A DNA stretch of 19,061 nt from Rhodocyclales bacterium (lineage in GTDB: Bacteria > Pseudomonadota > Gammaproteobacteria > Burkholderiales > Rhodocyclaceae), in NCBI GenBank assembly GCA_021413665.1, contig JAIOPW010000107.1, positions 1 through 19,061 on the forward strand, written 5' to 3'. A program made the position numbers and the translations under genes. Shown here one piece after another: positions 1-7,529 of the stretch. The notes below the pieces were generated by a model that saw only the letters and a list, made by a program, of their open reading frames with translations, made no database searches and had not been told where the DNA came from. How positions within the stretch are numbered: the first letter of the stretch is position 1; the number at the start of each line of letters is the position of its first letter.

Positions 1-1086
1 CTCCGTGCCGGTGTAGTACTCGGTGATGTACACCATCAGGCCGGTCAGCACCAGGCCGATCACCGCCGCACCGTAGAGGCGCATATGCGAACCGCCGCTG
101 ATGTTCAGCACGCTGTCGAGCAGGTGGTCGTCGATCAGCCACGTGGTCATCGGGTAAAAGGCAACCAGTGCCAGCAGACCGGCAACCGCCAGGCCCCGAT
201 ATAGCGCGTTCATGATCTTGCCGCCGTCACGAGCCTTGACAAACATCACGCCGATGATCGAGGCGATGATCGAGAAGCCACCCAGGGCCAGCGGATAGAT
301 GACCGCCTGTTCGGCGAAGGCGGGATTCGCCTTCAGCAACAGCACGCCCAGCAGCATGGTCGCCACCGTCGTCACCGCATAGGTTTCGAACAGGTCGGCC
401 GCCATGCCGGCGCAGTCGCCGACGTTGTCGCCGACGTTGTCGGCGATCACCGCCGGGTTGCGCGGATCATCCTCGGGAATACCGGCTTCCACCTTGCCCA
501 CCAGGTCGGCGCCAACGTCGGCGCCCTTGGTGAAGATGCCGCCGCCGAGTCGGGCGAAGATCGAGATCAGGGAGGAACCAAAACCCAGGCCGACCAACGG
601 ATGGATGATGTCATCCAATTTGACGCCTGGCCCGCCCATCATTTTCAGTACGGCGTAATAGCCGGCGACGCCCAGCAGGCCGAGGCCAACCACCAGCATG
701 CCGGTAATGGCGCCGCCCTTGAAGGCGACATTCAGCGCCTCGTTCAGGCCGACGGTTGCCGCCTGCGCGGTGCGCACATTGGCGCGAACCGAAACGTTCA
801 TGCCGATGTAGCCGGCAGCACCGGACAACACGGCACCAATCACGAAACCAATAGCCGTCTTAGGGCCGAGAAATATCAGAATCAGCACGGCAAGTACCGC
901 ACCGACGATGCCGATCGTCGTGTATTGACGGTTGAGATACGCTTGGGCACCTTCCTGAATGGCCGCCGCGATTTCCCTCATGCGGTCATTACCCGCCGGT
1001 TGCGCCAGAATCCACTGGCTCATGATCCAGCCGTAAGCGATTGCCGCCACCGCGCAGATCAGCGCAAACATCAGTCCTGCTGACAT
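1..1086 (-). CDS. hppA: Membrane-bound H+-translocating pyrophosphatase, N-terminal 362 residues (cut by left window edge)
   Basis: Integral inner-membrane pump that hydrolyses pyrophosphate and moves protons (in some members Na+) across the membrane. The visible 362 codons are open to the window edge; the family is about 660-700 residues, so roughly half is missing. Family signatures are clear: the substrate-loop segment GGGIFTKGADVGADLVGKVE (about 181-200) and the acidic motif DNVGDNVGDCAG (about 216-227), which binds Mg-PPi. Several hydrophobic helices are visible, for example about 5-20, 57-73 and 78-95. The ATG at 1086 is preceded by a run of seven G five bases upstream, acting as ribosome-binding site. 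The residue that separates K+-dependent from K+-independent enzymes (Ala or Lys in the later GNTT motif) lies outside the window, so the subtype cannot be called. The gene is divergent from a PPi-type phosphofructokinase, which fits a PPi-based energy economy. Confidence 0.96.
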   Translation of the reverse strand, partial: MSAGLMFALICAVAAIAYGWIMSQWILAQPAGNDRMREIAAAIQEGAQAYLNRQYTTIGIVGAVLAVLILIFLGPKTAIGFVIGAVLSGAAGYIGMNVSVRANVRTAQAATVGLNEALNVAFKGGAITGMLVVGLGLLGVAGYYAVLKMMGGPGVKLDDIIHPLVGLGFGSSLISIFARLGGGIFTKGADVGADLVGKVEAGIPEDDPRNPAVIADNVGDNVGDCAGMAADLFETYAVTTVATMLLGVLLLKANPAFAEQAVIYPLALGGFSIIASIIGVMFVKARDGGKIMNALYRGLAVAGLLALVAFYPMTTWLIDDHLLDSVLNISGGSHMRLYGAAVIGLVLTGLMVYITEYYTGTE

Positions 1087-1098
1087 AAATACCCCCCC
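1087..1098 (-). promoter_or_regulatory. Poly-G ribosome-binding site of hppA
   Basis: On the minus strand seven consecutive G (1098-1092) stand exactly five bases before the ATG of hppA. This is the only Shine-Dalgarno-like sequence there; a G run can pair with the CCUCC of 16S rRNA using a G-U pair. The same G7-N5-ATG arrangement occurs at adk. Confidence 0.55.
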
Positions 1099-1405
1099 GA
1101 TAATTAATGAACTCAACACTAGATTTTATCACGCCATCCGAAATACGTTGTCTCGGCGACGCCAACTTTTTGTTGCTTCGGGCCCGCCAGGATTCCAAGG
1201 GGCCACTGCCCGACCCGGCGCACGTATCGCGCGACTTCGAGCTTATGCCGAAGTCGCGTTCCAAATCCAAAAATGGGTTGATGGACCAATCCGCTGGATG
1301 GATGCATTGCGCACAAAATGGCGGATATAGTAGATGTCAAAGGGCAACATCATTCGCATCCTGGATCAACCATCCGATCCGATCACACGAAAGGAAAGCC
1401 AGATC
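1099..1405. other. Divergent intergenic region between hppA and pfp
   Basis: About 320 bp separate the two start codons. I see no convincing small gene: the open frames here are short and have no ribosome-binding site or family resemblance. It holds a 10-bp perfect inverted repeat (1230-1258) and a TATAGT hexamer at 1326-1331 that could be a -10 box for pfp, but no good -35 at 17 bp. Close to hppA it is AT-rich, with TAAAAT on the minus strand near 1130, again without a convincing -35. Confidence 0.5.
1230..1258. repeat. Perfect 10-bp inverted repeat between hppA and pfp
   Basis: CGCGACTTCG at 1230-1239 is exactly complementary to CGAAGTCGCG at 1249-1258, with a 9-base loop. There is no T-run after it on either strand, so it is not a typical intrinsic terminator. 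It may be an operator for a dimeric regulator or an RNA hairpin in the pfp or hppA leader; which one cannot be told from sequence. Confidence 0.6.
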
Positions 1406-2626
1406 ATGCCGCACGGGAAAGTATTGGTGGCGCAGGGCGGTGGACCGACCGCCGTCATCAACCAGTCGATGGCCGGCGTTGTTCTTGAGGCCCGCAAGTT
1501 CCGAAATGTCGAGCTGGTCTATGGCGCCTATCACGGGGTATCCGGCATCATCAACGAAGAATTCCTTGACCTGACCCAGGAAACCAGCCACAACATCGAA
1601 ATGGTGGCCAGAACGCCGTCTTCGGCGCTGGGTTCGACACGCGACAAGCCCGACCTCAAATATTGCCAGGAGATCTTCAAGGTTCTCAAGGCCCATGGCA
1701 TCGGCTACTTCTTTTACATCGGCGGCAATGATTCCTCCGACACCGTCCGCATCGTCAGCGAGGAAGCAAGGCGGGCCGGCTACCCGTTGCGCTGCATCCA
1801 CATTCCGAAGACCATCGACAACGACCTGGTGGGCAATGACCACACACCCGGATACCCGTCCGCTGCGCGCTTCGTGGCGCAGGCTTTCATGGGAGCCAAT
1901 CTGGACAACGCCGCCCTGCCCGGTGTCTATCTCGCGGTAGTAATGGGCCGGCATGCCGGATTTCTGACAGCCGCCGCCGCACTTGGAAAGAAATTCCCGG
2001 ACGATGGCCCGCATTTGATCTATCTGCCGGAGCGCGTATTCAGTGTCGAAAAGTTCCTGGCAGACGTCAAGGCGACTTACGACAAGTACGGCCGTTGCGT
2101 TATTGCGGCCTCGGAAGGTATTCACGATGAGCAGGGTGCGCCGATCATTTCCCAGCTGACGACCGAGGTGGAGCGGGACGCCCACGGCAACATGCAGTTG
2201 TCGGGCACCGGCGCCCTGGCCGACTTGCTGTGCGACGAGATCAAGCGCAACCTCGGCATCAAGCGCGTACGCGGCGATACCTTCGGCTATCTCCAGCGCT
2301 CATTCATGGGCTGCGTCTCGGATGTCGACCAGCGCGAGGCGCGCGAGGTGGGCGAAAAGGCGGTGCAATACGCCATGTGGGGAGACCGCGACGGCTCGGT
2401 TGCGATCAAGCGTACCGGCTTTTATTCCGTCGACTACCAGTTGGTTCCTCTGGAAAACGTCGCCGGGAAAACCCGGGTCATGGAAGACGAGTTCATCGCG
2501 CCCAGCGGCACCGACGTCACCGACGCATTCCGCATGTATCTGCGGCCCCTGCTCGGCTCCGGCATGCCGGACGAGTATCGCCTGCGCCTCAACAAGGTCG
2601 CCAAGATACTCAACCCCACCAGATAG
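1406..2626 (+). CDS. pfp: Pyrophosphate-dependent phosphofructokinase (PPi:fructose-6-phosphate 1-phosphotransferase)
   Basis: Predicted to carry out the reversible transfer of phosphate from PPi to fructose 6-phosphate in the cytoplasm, serving both glycolysis and gluconeogenesis. The 406-residue product has the phosphofructokinase fold: GGGPTAVIN at 11-19, GGNDS at 106-110, PKTIDND at 134-140 and MGRHAGF at 180-186. In ATP enzymes such as E. coli PfkA the first motif is GGDGS and the second begins PGTIDND. Asp in place of the second Gly (position 109) and Lys at 135 are the residues known to favour PPi over ATP. The start was chosen at the ATG at 1406 because AGGAAA lies 9 bases upstream and homology begins at MPHGKVLVAQ; an in-frame upstream start at 1334 would add 24 unrelated residues. 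It is divergent from hppA and convergent with an ATP-type pfk 39 bp away. Confidence 0.93.
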   Translation: MPHGKVLVAQGGGPTAVINQSMAGVVLEARKFRNVELVYGAYHGVSGIINEEFLDLTQETSHNIEMVARTPSSALGSTRDKPDLKYCQEIFKVLKAHGIGYFFYIGGNDSSDTVRIVSEEARRAGYPLRCIHIPKTIDNDLVGNDHTPGYPSAARFVAQAFMGANLDNAALPGVYLAVVMGRHAGFLTAAAALGKKFPDDGPHLIYLPERVFSVEKFLADVKATYDKYGRCVIAASEGIHDEQGAPIISQLTTEVERDAHGNMQLSGTGALADLLCDEIKRNLGIKRVRGDTFGYLQRSFMGCVSDVDQREAREVGEKAVQYAMWGDRDGSVAIKRTGFYSVDYQLVPLENVAGKTRVMEDEFIAPSGTDVTDAFRMYLRPLLGSGMPDEYRLRLNKVAKILNPTR

Positions 2627-2638
2627 GCGCTTCCAGCC

Positions 2639-2668
2639 TGACCGGGCTGCGTAAGAAACGTCCGGTCA
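2639..2668. repeat. Short inverted repeat between the two convergent phosphofructokinase genes
   Basis: TGACCGG (2639-2645) pairs with CCGGTCA (2662-2668) across a 16-base loop. It lies in the 39-bp gap and overlaps the stop codon of the leftward pfk. Only seven pairs and no T-run, so it is at best a weak terminator for the convergent genes. Confidence 0.35.
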
Positions 2669-3775
2669 ATCGCCGAAGCTGATCCCGATATCCCTGCCAG
2701 TCTGCAGGGTGTCGCTGTCCAGCGGGACGCCCTTCATGCGGCCGGCCACTTCCTCCAGCGCCACGTAATTCACGTTGGGGAAACCCAGGGCCACCATGAT
2801 ACCGGACTGCCCCTCGTCGAGCGCCCTGACCGCGGCGGTGCCGAAGCGCATCGCCGCCAGCCGGTCGAAGGATGTCGGGCTGCCACCGCGCAGCAAGTGG
2901 CCCAGTACGACTACCCGGACGTCCTTGCCGGTCCGTTCCCCAAGCACCTTCGCCACCCGCTCGCCGACGCCGCCCAGACGTTCGGCGTGACCGATCTCCG
3001 CGGGAGCCAGGATTTCGCGGTGACCATGAATTGGCTCGGCGCCTTCGGCGACAACGACGATTGAATACATCCGCCCCTCCGCCTCCCGGGCGCGAATCTT
3101 GGCGGCAACCTTGTCGATATCGAAGGGAATCTCCGGAATCAGGATGGCGTGCGCGCTACCGGAGATTCCGGCGTGCAGGGCGATCCATCCCGCATAGCGG
3201 CCCATGACCTCGACCACCATGACCCGTTGATGACTTTCCGCCGTGCTGTGCAGGCGGTCAAGGCACTCGGTGGCGAAACCCACTGCGGTATCGAAACCAA
3301 ACGTGGTGAAGGTCTTGTCCAGATCGTTGTCGATCGTCTTCGGCACGCCGACGACGCGCAGGCCCTTCTGATGCAGTGCATTGGCGATGGTCAGCGAACC
3401 GTCGCCACCGATCGACACCAAGGCATCGATTTCCTTTCGCGCGAAGAACTCCAGAATTTCACCCGAGAGATCCATGTCCTTCGTCGTGCCGTCCGGCATT
3501 CTCATCGGAAAATGCAGCGGATTGCCTTTGTTGGTCGTGCCCAGGATGGTGCCGCCCAAGTGTCCGATTCCACGTACCTTTTCCCGGGTGAGACGATATA
3601 CCCCACCATCCGGATAACGTTCCGGAAAAAGAATGCCGTTGAAGCCTTCGTGGATGCCATAGCACTCCCAGCCGCGGTTCGCGGCGGCAATGGCTACGGC
3701 GCGGATCACGGCATTCAGACCGGGAGCGTCGCCACCGCCGGTGCAGACAGCTATGCGTCGGATGTGACTGGACAT
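2666..3775 (-). CDS. 6-phosphofructokinase, probably ATP-dependent
   Basis: Phosphorylates fructose 6-phosphate to fructose 1,6-bisphosphate, the committed step of glycolysis. The 369-residue protein has TGGGDAPGLNA at 12-22, GGDGS at 123-127, PKTIDND at 145-151, MGRYAGW at 191-197 and LRGGSPTSFD in the C-terminal half. Gly in GGDGS (position 126) leaves room for ATP, while Lys146 is the residue more typical of PPi enzymes. This Gly/Lys combination is known from ATP-using group III bacterial enzymes, so ATP is the better guess, but donor use is not certain. AGGAG lies five bases before the ATG. It starts 37 bp after adk and is probably the last gene of the exbB-to-adk run. Having two non-identical phosphofructokinases face to face suggests separate irreversible and reversible routes. 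Confidence 0.9.
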   Translation of the reverse strand: MSSHIRRIAVCTGGGDAPGLNAVIRAVAIAAANRGWECYGIHEGFNGILFPERYPDGGVYRLTREKVRGIGHLGGTILGTTNKGNPLHFPMRMPDGTTKDMDLSGEILEFFARKEIDALVSIGGDGSLTIANALHQKGLRVVGVPKTIDNDLDKTFTTFGFDTAVGFATECLDRLHSTAESHQRVMVVEVMGRYAGWIALHAGISGSAHAILIPEIPFDIDKVAAKIRAREAEGRMYSIVVVAEGAEPIHGHREILAPAEIGHAERLGGVGERVAKVLGERTGKDVRVVVLGHLLRGGSPTSFDRLAAMRFGTAAVRALDEGQSGIMVALGFPNVNYVALEEVAGRMKGVPLDSDTLQTGRDIGISFGD

Positions 3776-3812
3776 GGAGACTCCTGCTTTGAGGATGGGG
3801 CGTAAGGACAGG

Positions 3813-4466
3813 TCAACTCAGTGCGGCGAACAGGGCGCTCTTGATCCCATCGAGCGAACCGACGCCCGACACCTTGCGATATTTTGGCGCGCCCTTGGCT
3901 CCGGTATCTGCCCACTTCGAATAGAAGTCGGTGAGCGGCTTGGTCTGGGCGTGATATGCCGACAGACGCTTCCTGACCGTCTCCTCCTTGTCGTCGTCAC
4001 GCTGGATCAGGGGTTCGCCAGTGGCATCGTCTTTGCCTTCGACCTTGGGCGGATTGAATACGACGTGATAGGTGCGCCCCGACCCGAGGTGCACCCGGCG
4101 TCCACTCATGCGCTTGATTATTTCCTCATCGCTGACGTCGATTTCCAGAACATAGTCGAGTTCGACGCCTTGGGTGCGCATGGCTTCGGCCTGCGGAATG
4201 GTGCGGGGGAATCCGTCGAAGAGGAAGCCCTTGGCACAATCCGGCTGCTTCAGACGTTCGGCGATCAGCCCGAGGATGATGTCGTCGGAGACCAGACCAC
4301 CGGCATCCATGACCTTTTTTGCCGCCAGGCCCATCGGCGTACCTGCCTTGACTGCAGCACGCAACATGTCGCCGGTGGATATCTGCGGAATGCCATATTT
4401 TTCGGTGATGAATGTCGCTTGCGTTCCCTTGCCGGCGCCCGGCCCACCTAACAGGATTAGTTTCAT
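3813..4466 (-). CDS. adk: Adenylate kinase
   Basis: Interconverts ATP + AMP and two ADP, balancing the adenylate pool in the cytoplasm. The 217-residue product is a full-length long-form enzyme: P-loop GGPGAGKGT at 7-15, AMP-binding TGDMLR at 31-36, DGFPRT at 84-89, a long LID domain at about 122-160 and the arginine-acidic segment RDDD at 156-159. The LID lacks the four-cysteine zinc site seen in some Gram-positive enzymes (it reads HLGSGRTYH), as is usual in proteobacteria. Its start codon is preceded by seven G, with five bases between. It lies 61 bp downstream of kdsB and 37 bp upstream of pfk on the same strand. The gap before it is AT-rich and could hold its own promoter. Confidence 0.97.
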   Translation of the reverse strand: MKLILLGGPGAGKGTQATFITEKYGIPQISTGDMLRAAVKAGTPMGLAAKKVMDAGGLVSDDIILGLIAERLKQPDCAKGFLFDGFPRTIPQAEAMRTQGVELDYVLEIDVSDEEIIKRMSGRRVHLGSGRTYHVVFNPPKVEGKDDATGEPLIQRDDDKEETVRKRLSAYHAQTKPLTDFYSKWADTGAKGAPKYRKVSGVGSLDGIKSALFAALS

Positions 4467-4478
4467 GTCTGCCCCCCC
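4467..4478 (-). promoter_or_regulatory. Poly-G ribosome-binding site of adk
   Basis: On the minus strand seven G (4478-4472) stand exactly five bases before the adk ATG, the same geometry as at hppA. No other Shine-Dalgarno-like sequence is present nearby. Confidence 0.55.
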
Positions 4479-4527
4479 AAAAATTGTTTATCTAACTGAT
4501 TTAATGGATTTTTTTATTAGGCAGAAG

Positions 4528-5301
4528 TTACTCCGAATCATTGCCGGCGTCAAACAGTCGACGCACCCGCTCGAGGTCCTCCACCGTATCGACGCCGGAT
4601 GCCGGACGATGGTGGAGCGTGACCACCTGGATCGGATAGCCGTGCCATAGCGCACGCAACTGTTCAAGCGATTCACTGCGCTCGAGCGGCGCGGAATCCA
4701 GTTGCCCGAACCGCCGAAGAAAACCGGCGCGATAGGCATACAAGCCTATATGGCGTTGCGCCGGAAGATCGGCGGGCATTACTGCCCGACTTTCGGCAAA
4801 CCGGTCCCGGTCCCACGGGATGGGGGCGCGGCTGAAGTAGAGGGCGCGGCCACGCACATCGCAGACCACCTTGACCACATTTGGATTGAAGAAATCCTCC
4901 ACCGAGGTCAATGGATGCGCCGCGGTGGCCATCGCCGCATCGGGATCCCCACGCAGGGCACCCGCCACTGCGTCGATCACCGCGGGCTCGACCAATGGCT
5001 CGTCACCCTGCACATTGACGACGATGTCGGCGTCGTTCCATTGCAGGCGGTCAGCCACTTCCGCGATCCGATCGGTTCCGCTCTGATGATCCGCACTGGT
5101 CATGACGACATCGAAGCCGTGCTGGCGTACCGCCACGGCAATCCGCTCGTCGTCGGTGGCGATCCATACGCCCGTCGCCTGTGAGCGGCGCGCCGCCTTG
5201 GCCACGCGCACCACCATGGGCTGGCCGGCGATGTCGAGCAGGGGCTTCCCCTGCAGGCGCGTCGAACCATAGCGCGCCGGAATGACGACGTGAAACGTCA
5301 T
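4528..5301 (-). CDS. kdsB: 3-deoxy-manno-octulosonate cytidylyltransferase (CMP-Kdo synthetase)
   Basis: Activates Kdo with CTP to make CMP-Kdo, the donor for the inner core of lipopolysaccharide; cytoplasmic. The 257-residue protein matches the family length (about 250) and shows the nucleotidyltransferase start IPARYGSTRLQGKPL (7-21), the Mg-binding NVQGDEPL (96-103), YFSRAPIPWD (155-164), HIGLYAYR (184-191), SLEQLRAL (211-218) and the C-terminal GVDT (236-239). Its ATG overlaps the TGA of the upstream Trm112-like gene by one base (TGATG), pointing to translational coupling. It shares a leftward run with lpxK, another lipid A/Kdo enzyme. Confidence 0.97.
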   Translation of the reverse strand: MTFHVVIPARYGSTRLQGKPLLDIAGQPMVVRVAKAARRSQATGVWIATDDERIAVAVRQHGFDVVMTSADHQSGTDRIAEVADRLQWNDADIVVNVQGDEPLVEPAVIDAVAGALRGDPDAAMATAAHPLTSVEDFFNPNVVKVVCDVRGRALYFSRAPIPWDRDRFAESRAVMPADLPAQRHIGLYAYRAGFLRRFGQLDSAPLERSESLEQLRALWHGYPIQVVTLHHRPASGVDTVEDLERVRRLFDAGNDSE

Positions 5302-5477
5302 CAGACTTCGTCAGTACCCAGCTGGCGTGCTTCATCCTCCAGCATCACGGGAATGTCGTCCTTGACAGGATAGGCGAGCCTGCAGGCCTTGCAGACCAGC
5401 TCGGACGCGGACTTGCGGTTCTCCAGCGGACCCTTGCAGACGGGGCAAACGAGTATTTCAAGCAGGCGGGTGTCCAT
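5301..5477 (-). CDS. Trm112/YcaR-family small zinc-ribbon protein
   Basis: A 58-residue protein of the Trm112p-like (YcaR) family. It begins MDTRLLEILVCPVC and has two CxxC pairs, C11/C14 and C29/C32, followed by YPVKDDIPVML, the standard pattern of this family. The eukaryotic relative Trm112 is a zinc-binding activator of methyltransferases; the role of the bacterial version between lpxK and kdsB is not established, though the position is widely conserved. The start at 5477 has GGAGAAG upstream and gives the family-typical N-terminus. It overlaps the 3' end of lpxK by 20 bases and the kdsB start by one, so the three genes are probably translated together. Confidence 0.92.
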   Translation of the reverse strand: MDTRLLEILVCPVCKGPLENRKSASELVCKACRLAYPVKDDIPVMLEDEARQLGTDEV

Positions 5478-6486
5478 CGAGCTTCTCCAGAACAAATGCA
5501 GCAAGGTCGGGGCTCACCTCGGCCGTCACGGGCAAGACCCAGACCGGTACTGGCAAGGAAAGTCGGGCCAATTTTACGGCATCCTTTTCCGTCGTCAGGA
5601 TGGCGTCACCCGCAAAAGCGAGGTCGTCCGCGCAGAAATTGTGATGATCAGCAAAGGGGTGCGCGGCAAAGTCCAGGCCCATCGCACTGAGCTGATCGAA
5701 AAAACGTTGCGGCGAGCCAATGCCGGCGACCGCGTGCAAGGTCCCGCCGGCAAGGTCGCCGGAACGGCACTCAATCCGCGGGTCGTCGAGCCGGTGGAAA
5801 ACGCTCCCCTGCAGGCGCATCGCAAAAAGCGGCCGGTCGATCGCCGATGCGGGCAACGCGGTACCGCCATTGATAACCACCGCGTCCACGCCCCTCAAGC
5901 GTGAAACCGGCTCGCGCAAGGGTCCGGCGGGCAGGCACCAGCCATTCATCACGCCGCGCTCATCGAATACCGCAATCTCGACTGCGCGCGGCAGGCGATA
6001 GTGCTGCAGGCCGTCATCGGAAAGGAGTACATCGCACTCCGGATGCGCGGCGAGCAAGGCACGGGCCGCAGCGACCCGGTCCCTGCCGACAAGAACCGGA
6101 CACCCGCCGCGCCGCGCCAGCAGCAAGGGTTCGTCGCCCACGTGCGCCGGATCGCTGTCGGATGAAACCTCGGTGACATCATTGACGTCACCGCGATAGC
6201 CGCGGCTGACGATTCCCGGATGCCGCCCGAGCCGGCGCATGGCCTGCGCCAGATGGATCACCAACGGTGTCTTGCCGGTTCCGCCGACGTTCAGGTTGCC
6301 GACAATGACAACCGGCACCGGAAGGCTTGCGTGTGGCAGCAGCCCGGCACGGTAGAAGGCGCGCCGCAGGGCCACGAGCGTAATGAACAGCAACGAAACG
6401 GGGAACAGCAGGCAGGCCAGCGGGCCACGCCGCCGCCAGACGGCGGCAAGGCCGCCAAGGTCAGCGTTGCGCCTGCTGCGTGGCAA
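5458..6486 (-). CDS. lpxK: Tetraacyldisaccharide 4'-kinase
   Basis: Phosphorylates the 4' position of the lipid A precursor disaccharide-1-phosphate at the inner membrane using ATP. The product has an N-terminal membrane helix (about 23-45), the Walker A segment GNLNVGGTGKTP (about 63-74), SRGYRG, the segment LLSDDGLQHYRL and a C-terminal FADHHNF followed by TTEKDAVK, all typical of LpxK. The start is uncertain. There is no ATG in the usual place. A TTG at 6486 gives 342 residues, close to the family's usual 330, and overlaps exbD by 26 bases. ATGs at 6531 and 6567 would add residues encoded wholly inside exbD. It follows exbD directly and overlaps the Trm112-like gene. Confidence 0.93.
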   Translation of the reverse strand: MPRSRRNADLGGLAAVWRRRGPLACLLFPVSLLFITLVALRRAFYRAGLLPHASLPVPVVIVGNLNVGGTGKTPLVIHLAQAMRRLGRHPGIVSRGYRGDVNDVTEVSSDSDPAHVGDEPLLLARRGGCPVLVGRDRVAAARALLAAHPECDVLLSDDGLQHYRLPRAVEIAVFDERGVMNGWCLPAGPLREPVSRLRGVDAVVINGGTALPASAIDRPLFAMRLQGSVFHRLDDPRIECRSGDLAGGTLHAVAGIGSPQRFFDQLSAMGLDFAAHPFADHHNFCADDLAFAGDAILTTEKDAVKLARLSLPVPVWVLPVTAEVSPDLAAFVLEKLDGHPPA

Positions 6487-6880
6487 AGGATATGTGCGAC
6501 AGCCCCGCCAACTGGGCCGCCTGCATGACATCGATGACACTCTGATGCGCCGCCTTGGCGTCGGCATTGATGATGACCACCGGCTCCTTGCCGGGTCCTG
6601 TCAGCCGCTTCATGGCGTTGGCAATGGATTCGATGTCACGACCGCCGATCGGGGCCTTGTTCACCATGATCTCGCCGGCCGACGTGACCACCACGTTGAT
6701 CTCGTTCGGCTGTTCCTTGTTCTGCGGCGCATCGGCGGTGGGCAGGTTGATCTCCAGCCCGGAAAACTTGGAATAGGTGGTGGTGATCATGAGGAAGATC
6801 AGGATCACCAGCAGCACGTCGATCATCGGGATCAGGTTGATCTCGAGCTCTTCGCGCTGTCGTCCTCGCTGGAAGTTCAT
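6461..6880 (-). CDS. exbD: ExbD/TolR-family biopolymer transport protein
   Basis: Inner-membrane partner of ExbB in a proton-driven motor that powers TonB-type or Tol-type work on the outer membrane. The 139-residue protein has a short cytoplasmic N-terminus, one membrane helix (about 16-37) beginning INLIPMIDVLL, and a periplasmic domain. Asp21 in PMID is the conserved proton-carrying residue. The start follows exbB by 11 bases with a purine-rich GGGGCGGGCAGC upstream. No tonB or tolA gene is visible in the window, so whether it serves TonB or another system cannot be decided. An exbB-exbD pair ahead of lpxK is a common order in this group of bacteria. Confidence 0.94.
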   Translation of the reverse strand: MNFQRGRQREELEINLIPMIDVLLVILIFLMITTTYSKFSGLEINLPTADAPQNKEQPNEINVVVTSAGEIMVNKAPIGGRDIESIANAMKRLTGPGKEPVVIINADAKAAHQSVIDVMQAAQLAGLSHISFATQQAQR

Positions 6881-6891
6881 GCTGCCCGCCC

Positions 6892-7497
6892 CTACTTCCG
6901 CTCGCCTTGCAGGATCTCGACCAGCTTCACCGCTTCCTGCTCCATCTCGACCAGGAAACCGTCGACCTGCGCCCGGAAATGGCGATAGAAGATCATGCTC
7001 GGAATCGCGATGATCAGCCCGAAGCCGGTGTTGTAGAGCGCCACGGAAATCCCGTGCGCCAGCGCCTGCGGATTGTTGCCGGACGAAGTGGGCGAGCCGA
7101 AGATCTCGATCATGCCGACCACGGTGCCGAACAGGCCCATCAGCGGCGCGATCGAGGCGATGGTACCGAGCGTGGTGAGGAAGCGTTCAAGTTCATGCGC
7201 GACACCGCGCCCGGCTTCCTCGATGGCCTCTTTCATGATCTCGCGCGAGCTTCTGGCGTTGCGCATGCCCGCAGCGAGAACCCTGCCCAGCGGCGAATGC
7301 GCCTCGAGGCGTGCCAGTTGGGCATCGGATATTCCGCTCTGACGGAAGTCGGCAACCGCGGATTGCAACAGTCCGACAGGAACGATCTTGGTTCGGCGCA
7401 ACGCCGTCGCACGCTCGATGATCAGCGCAACCGCGACTACGGAAGCGAACAGCAGGGGCCAGATGGGCCAGCCGGCAGCCTGAATGATAGAGAACAC
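6892..7497 (-). CDS. exbB: ExbB/TolQ-family (MotA/TolQ/ExbB) proton channel protein
   Basis: Forms the inner-membrane proton channel with ExbD. From a GTG at 7497 the product is 201 residues with three membrane helices (about 10-28, 110-133 and 155-173) and the family core PLMGLFGTVVGMI (118-130) and LYNTGFGLIIAIPSMIFY (154-171). GGAG lies nine bases before the GTG, and a promoter-like pair ends about 32 bases upstream. The longer reading from 7611 would add 38 residues of poor quality and begin upstream of that promoter, so it was rejected. It is the first gene of the leftward run exbB-exbD-lpxK-Trm112-kdsB-adk-pfk and is divergent from the J-domain gene. Confidence 0.93.
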   Translation of the reverse strand: MFSIIQAAGWPIWPLLFASVVAVALIIERATALRRTKIVPVGLLQSAVADFRQSGISDAQLARLEAHSPLGRVLAAGMRNARSSREIMKEAIEEAGRGVAHELERFLTTLGTIASIAPLMGLFGTVVGMIEIFGSPTSSGNNPQALAHGISVALYNTGFGLIIAIPSMIFYRHFRAQVDGFLVEMEQEAVKLVEILQGERK

Positions 7498-7529
7498 GGG
7501 GACGGACTCCGGTAAGCGGGAAAGCGCGA

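Noticed and set aside
1107..1574. 155-residue plus-strand frame crossing the hppA-pfp gap
   Set aside because: Composition is random-like, it overlaps pfp in another frame and lacks a ribosome-binding site.
1337..2185. 282-residue minus-strand frame within pfp
   Set aside because: It lies wholly antisense to a phosphofructokinase with intact motifs and resembles no protein.
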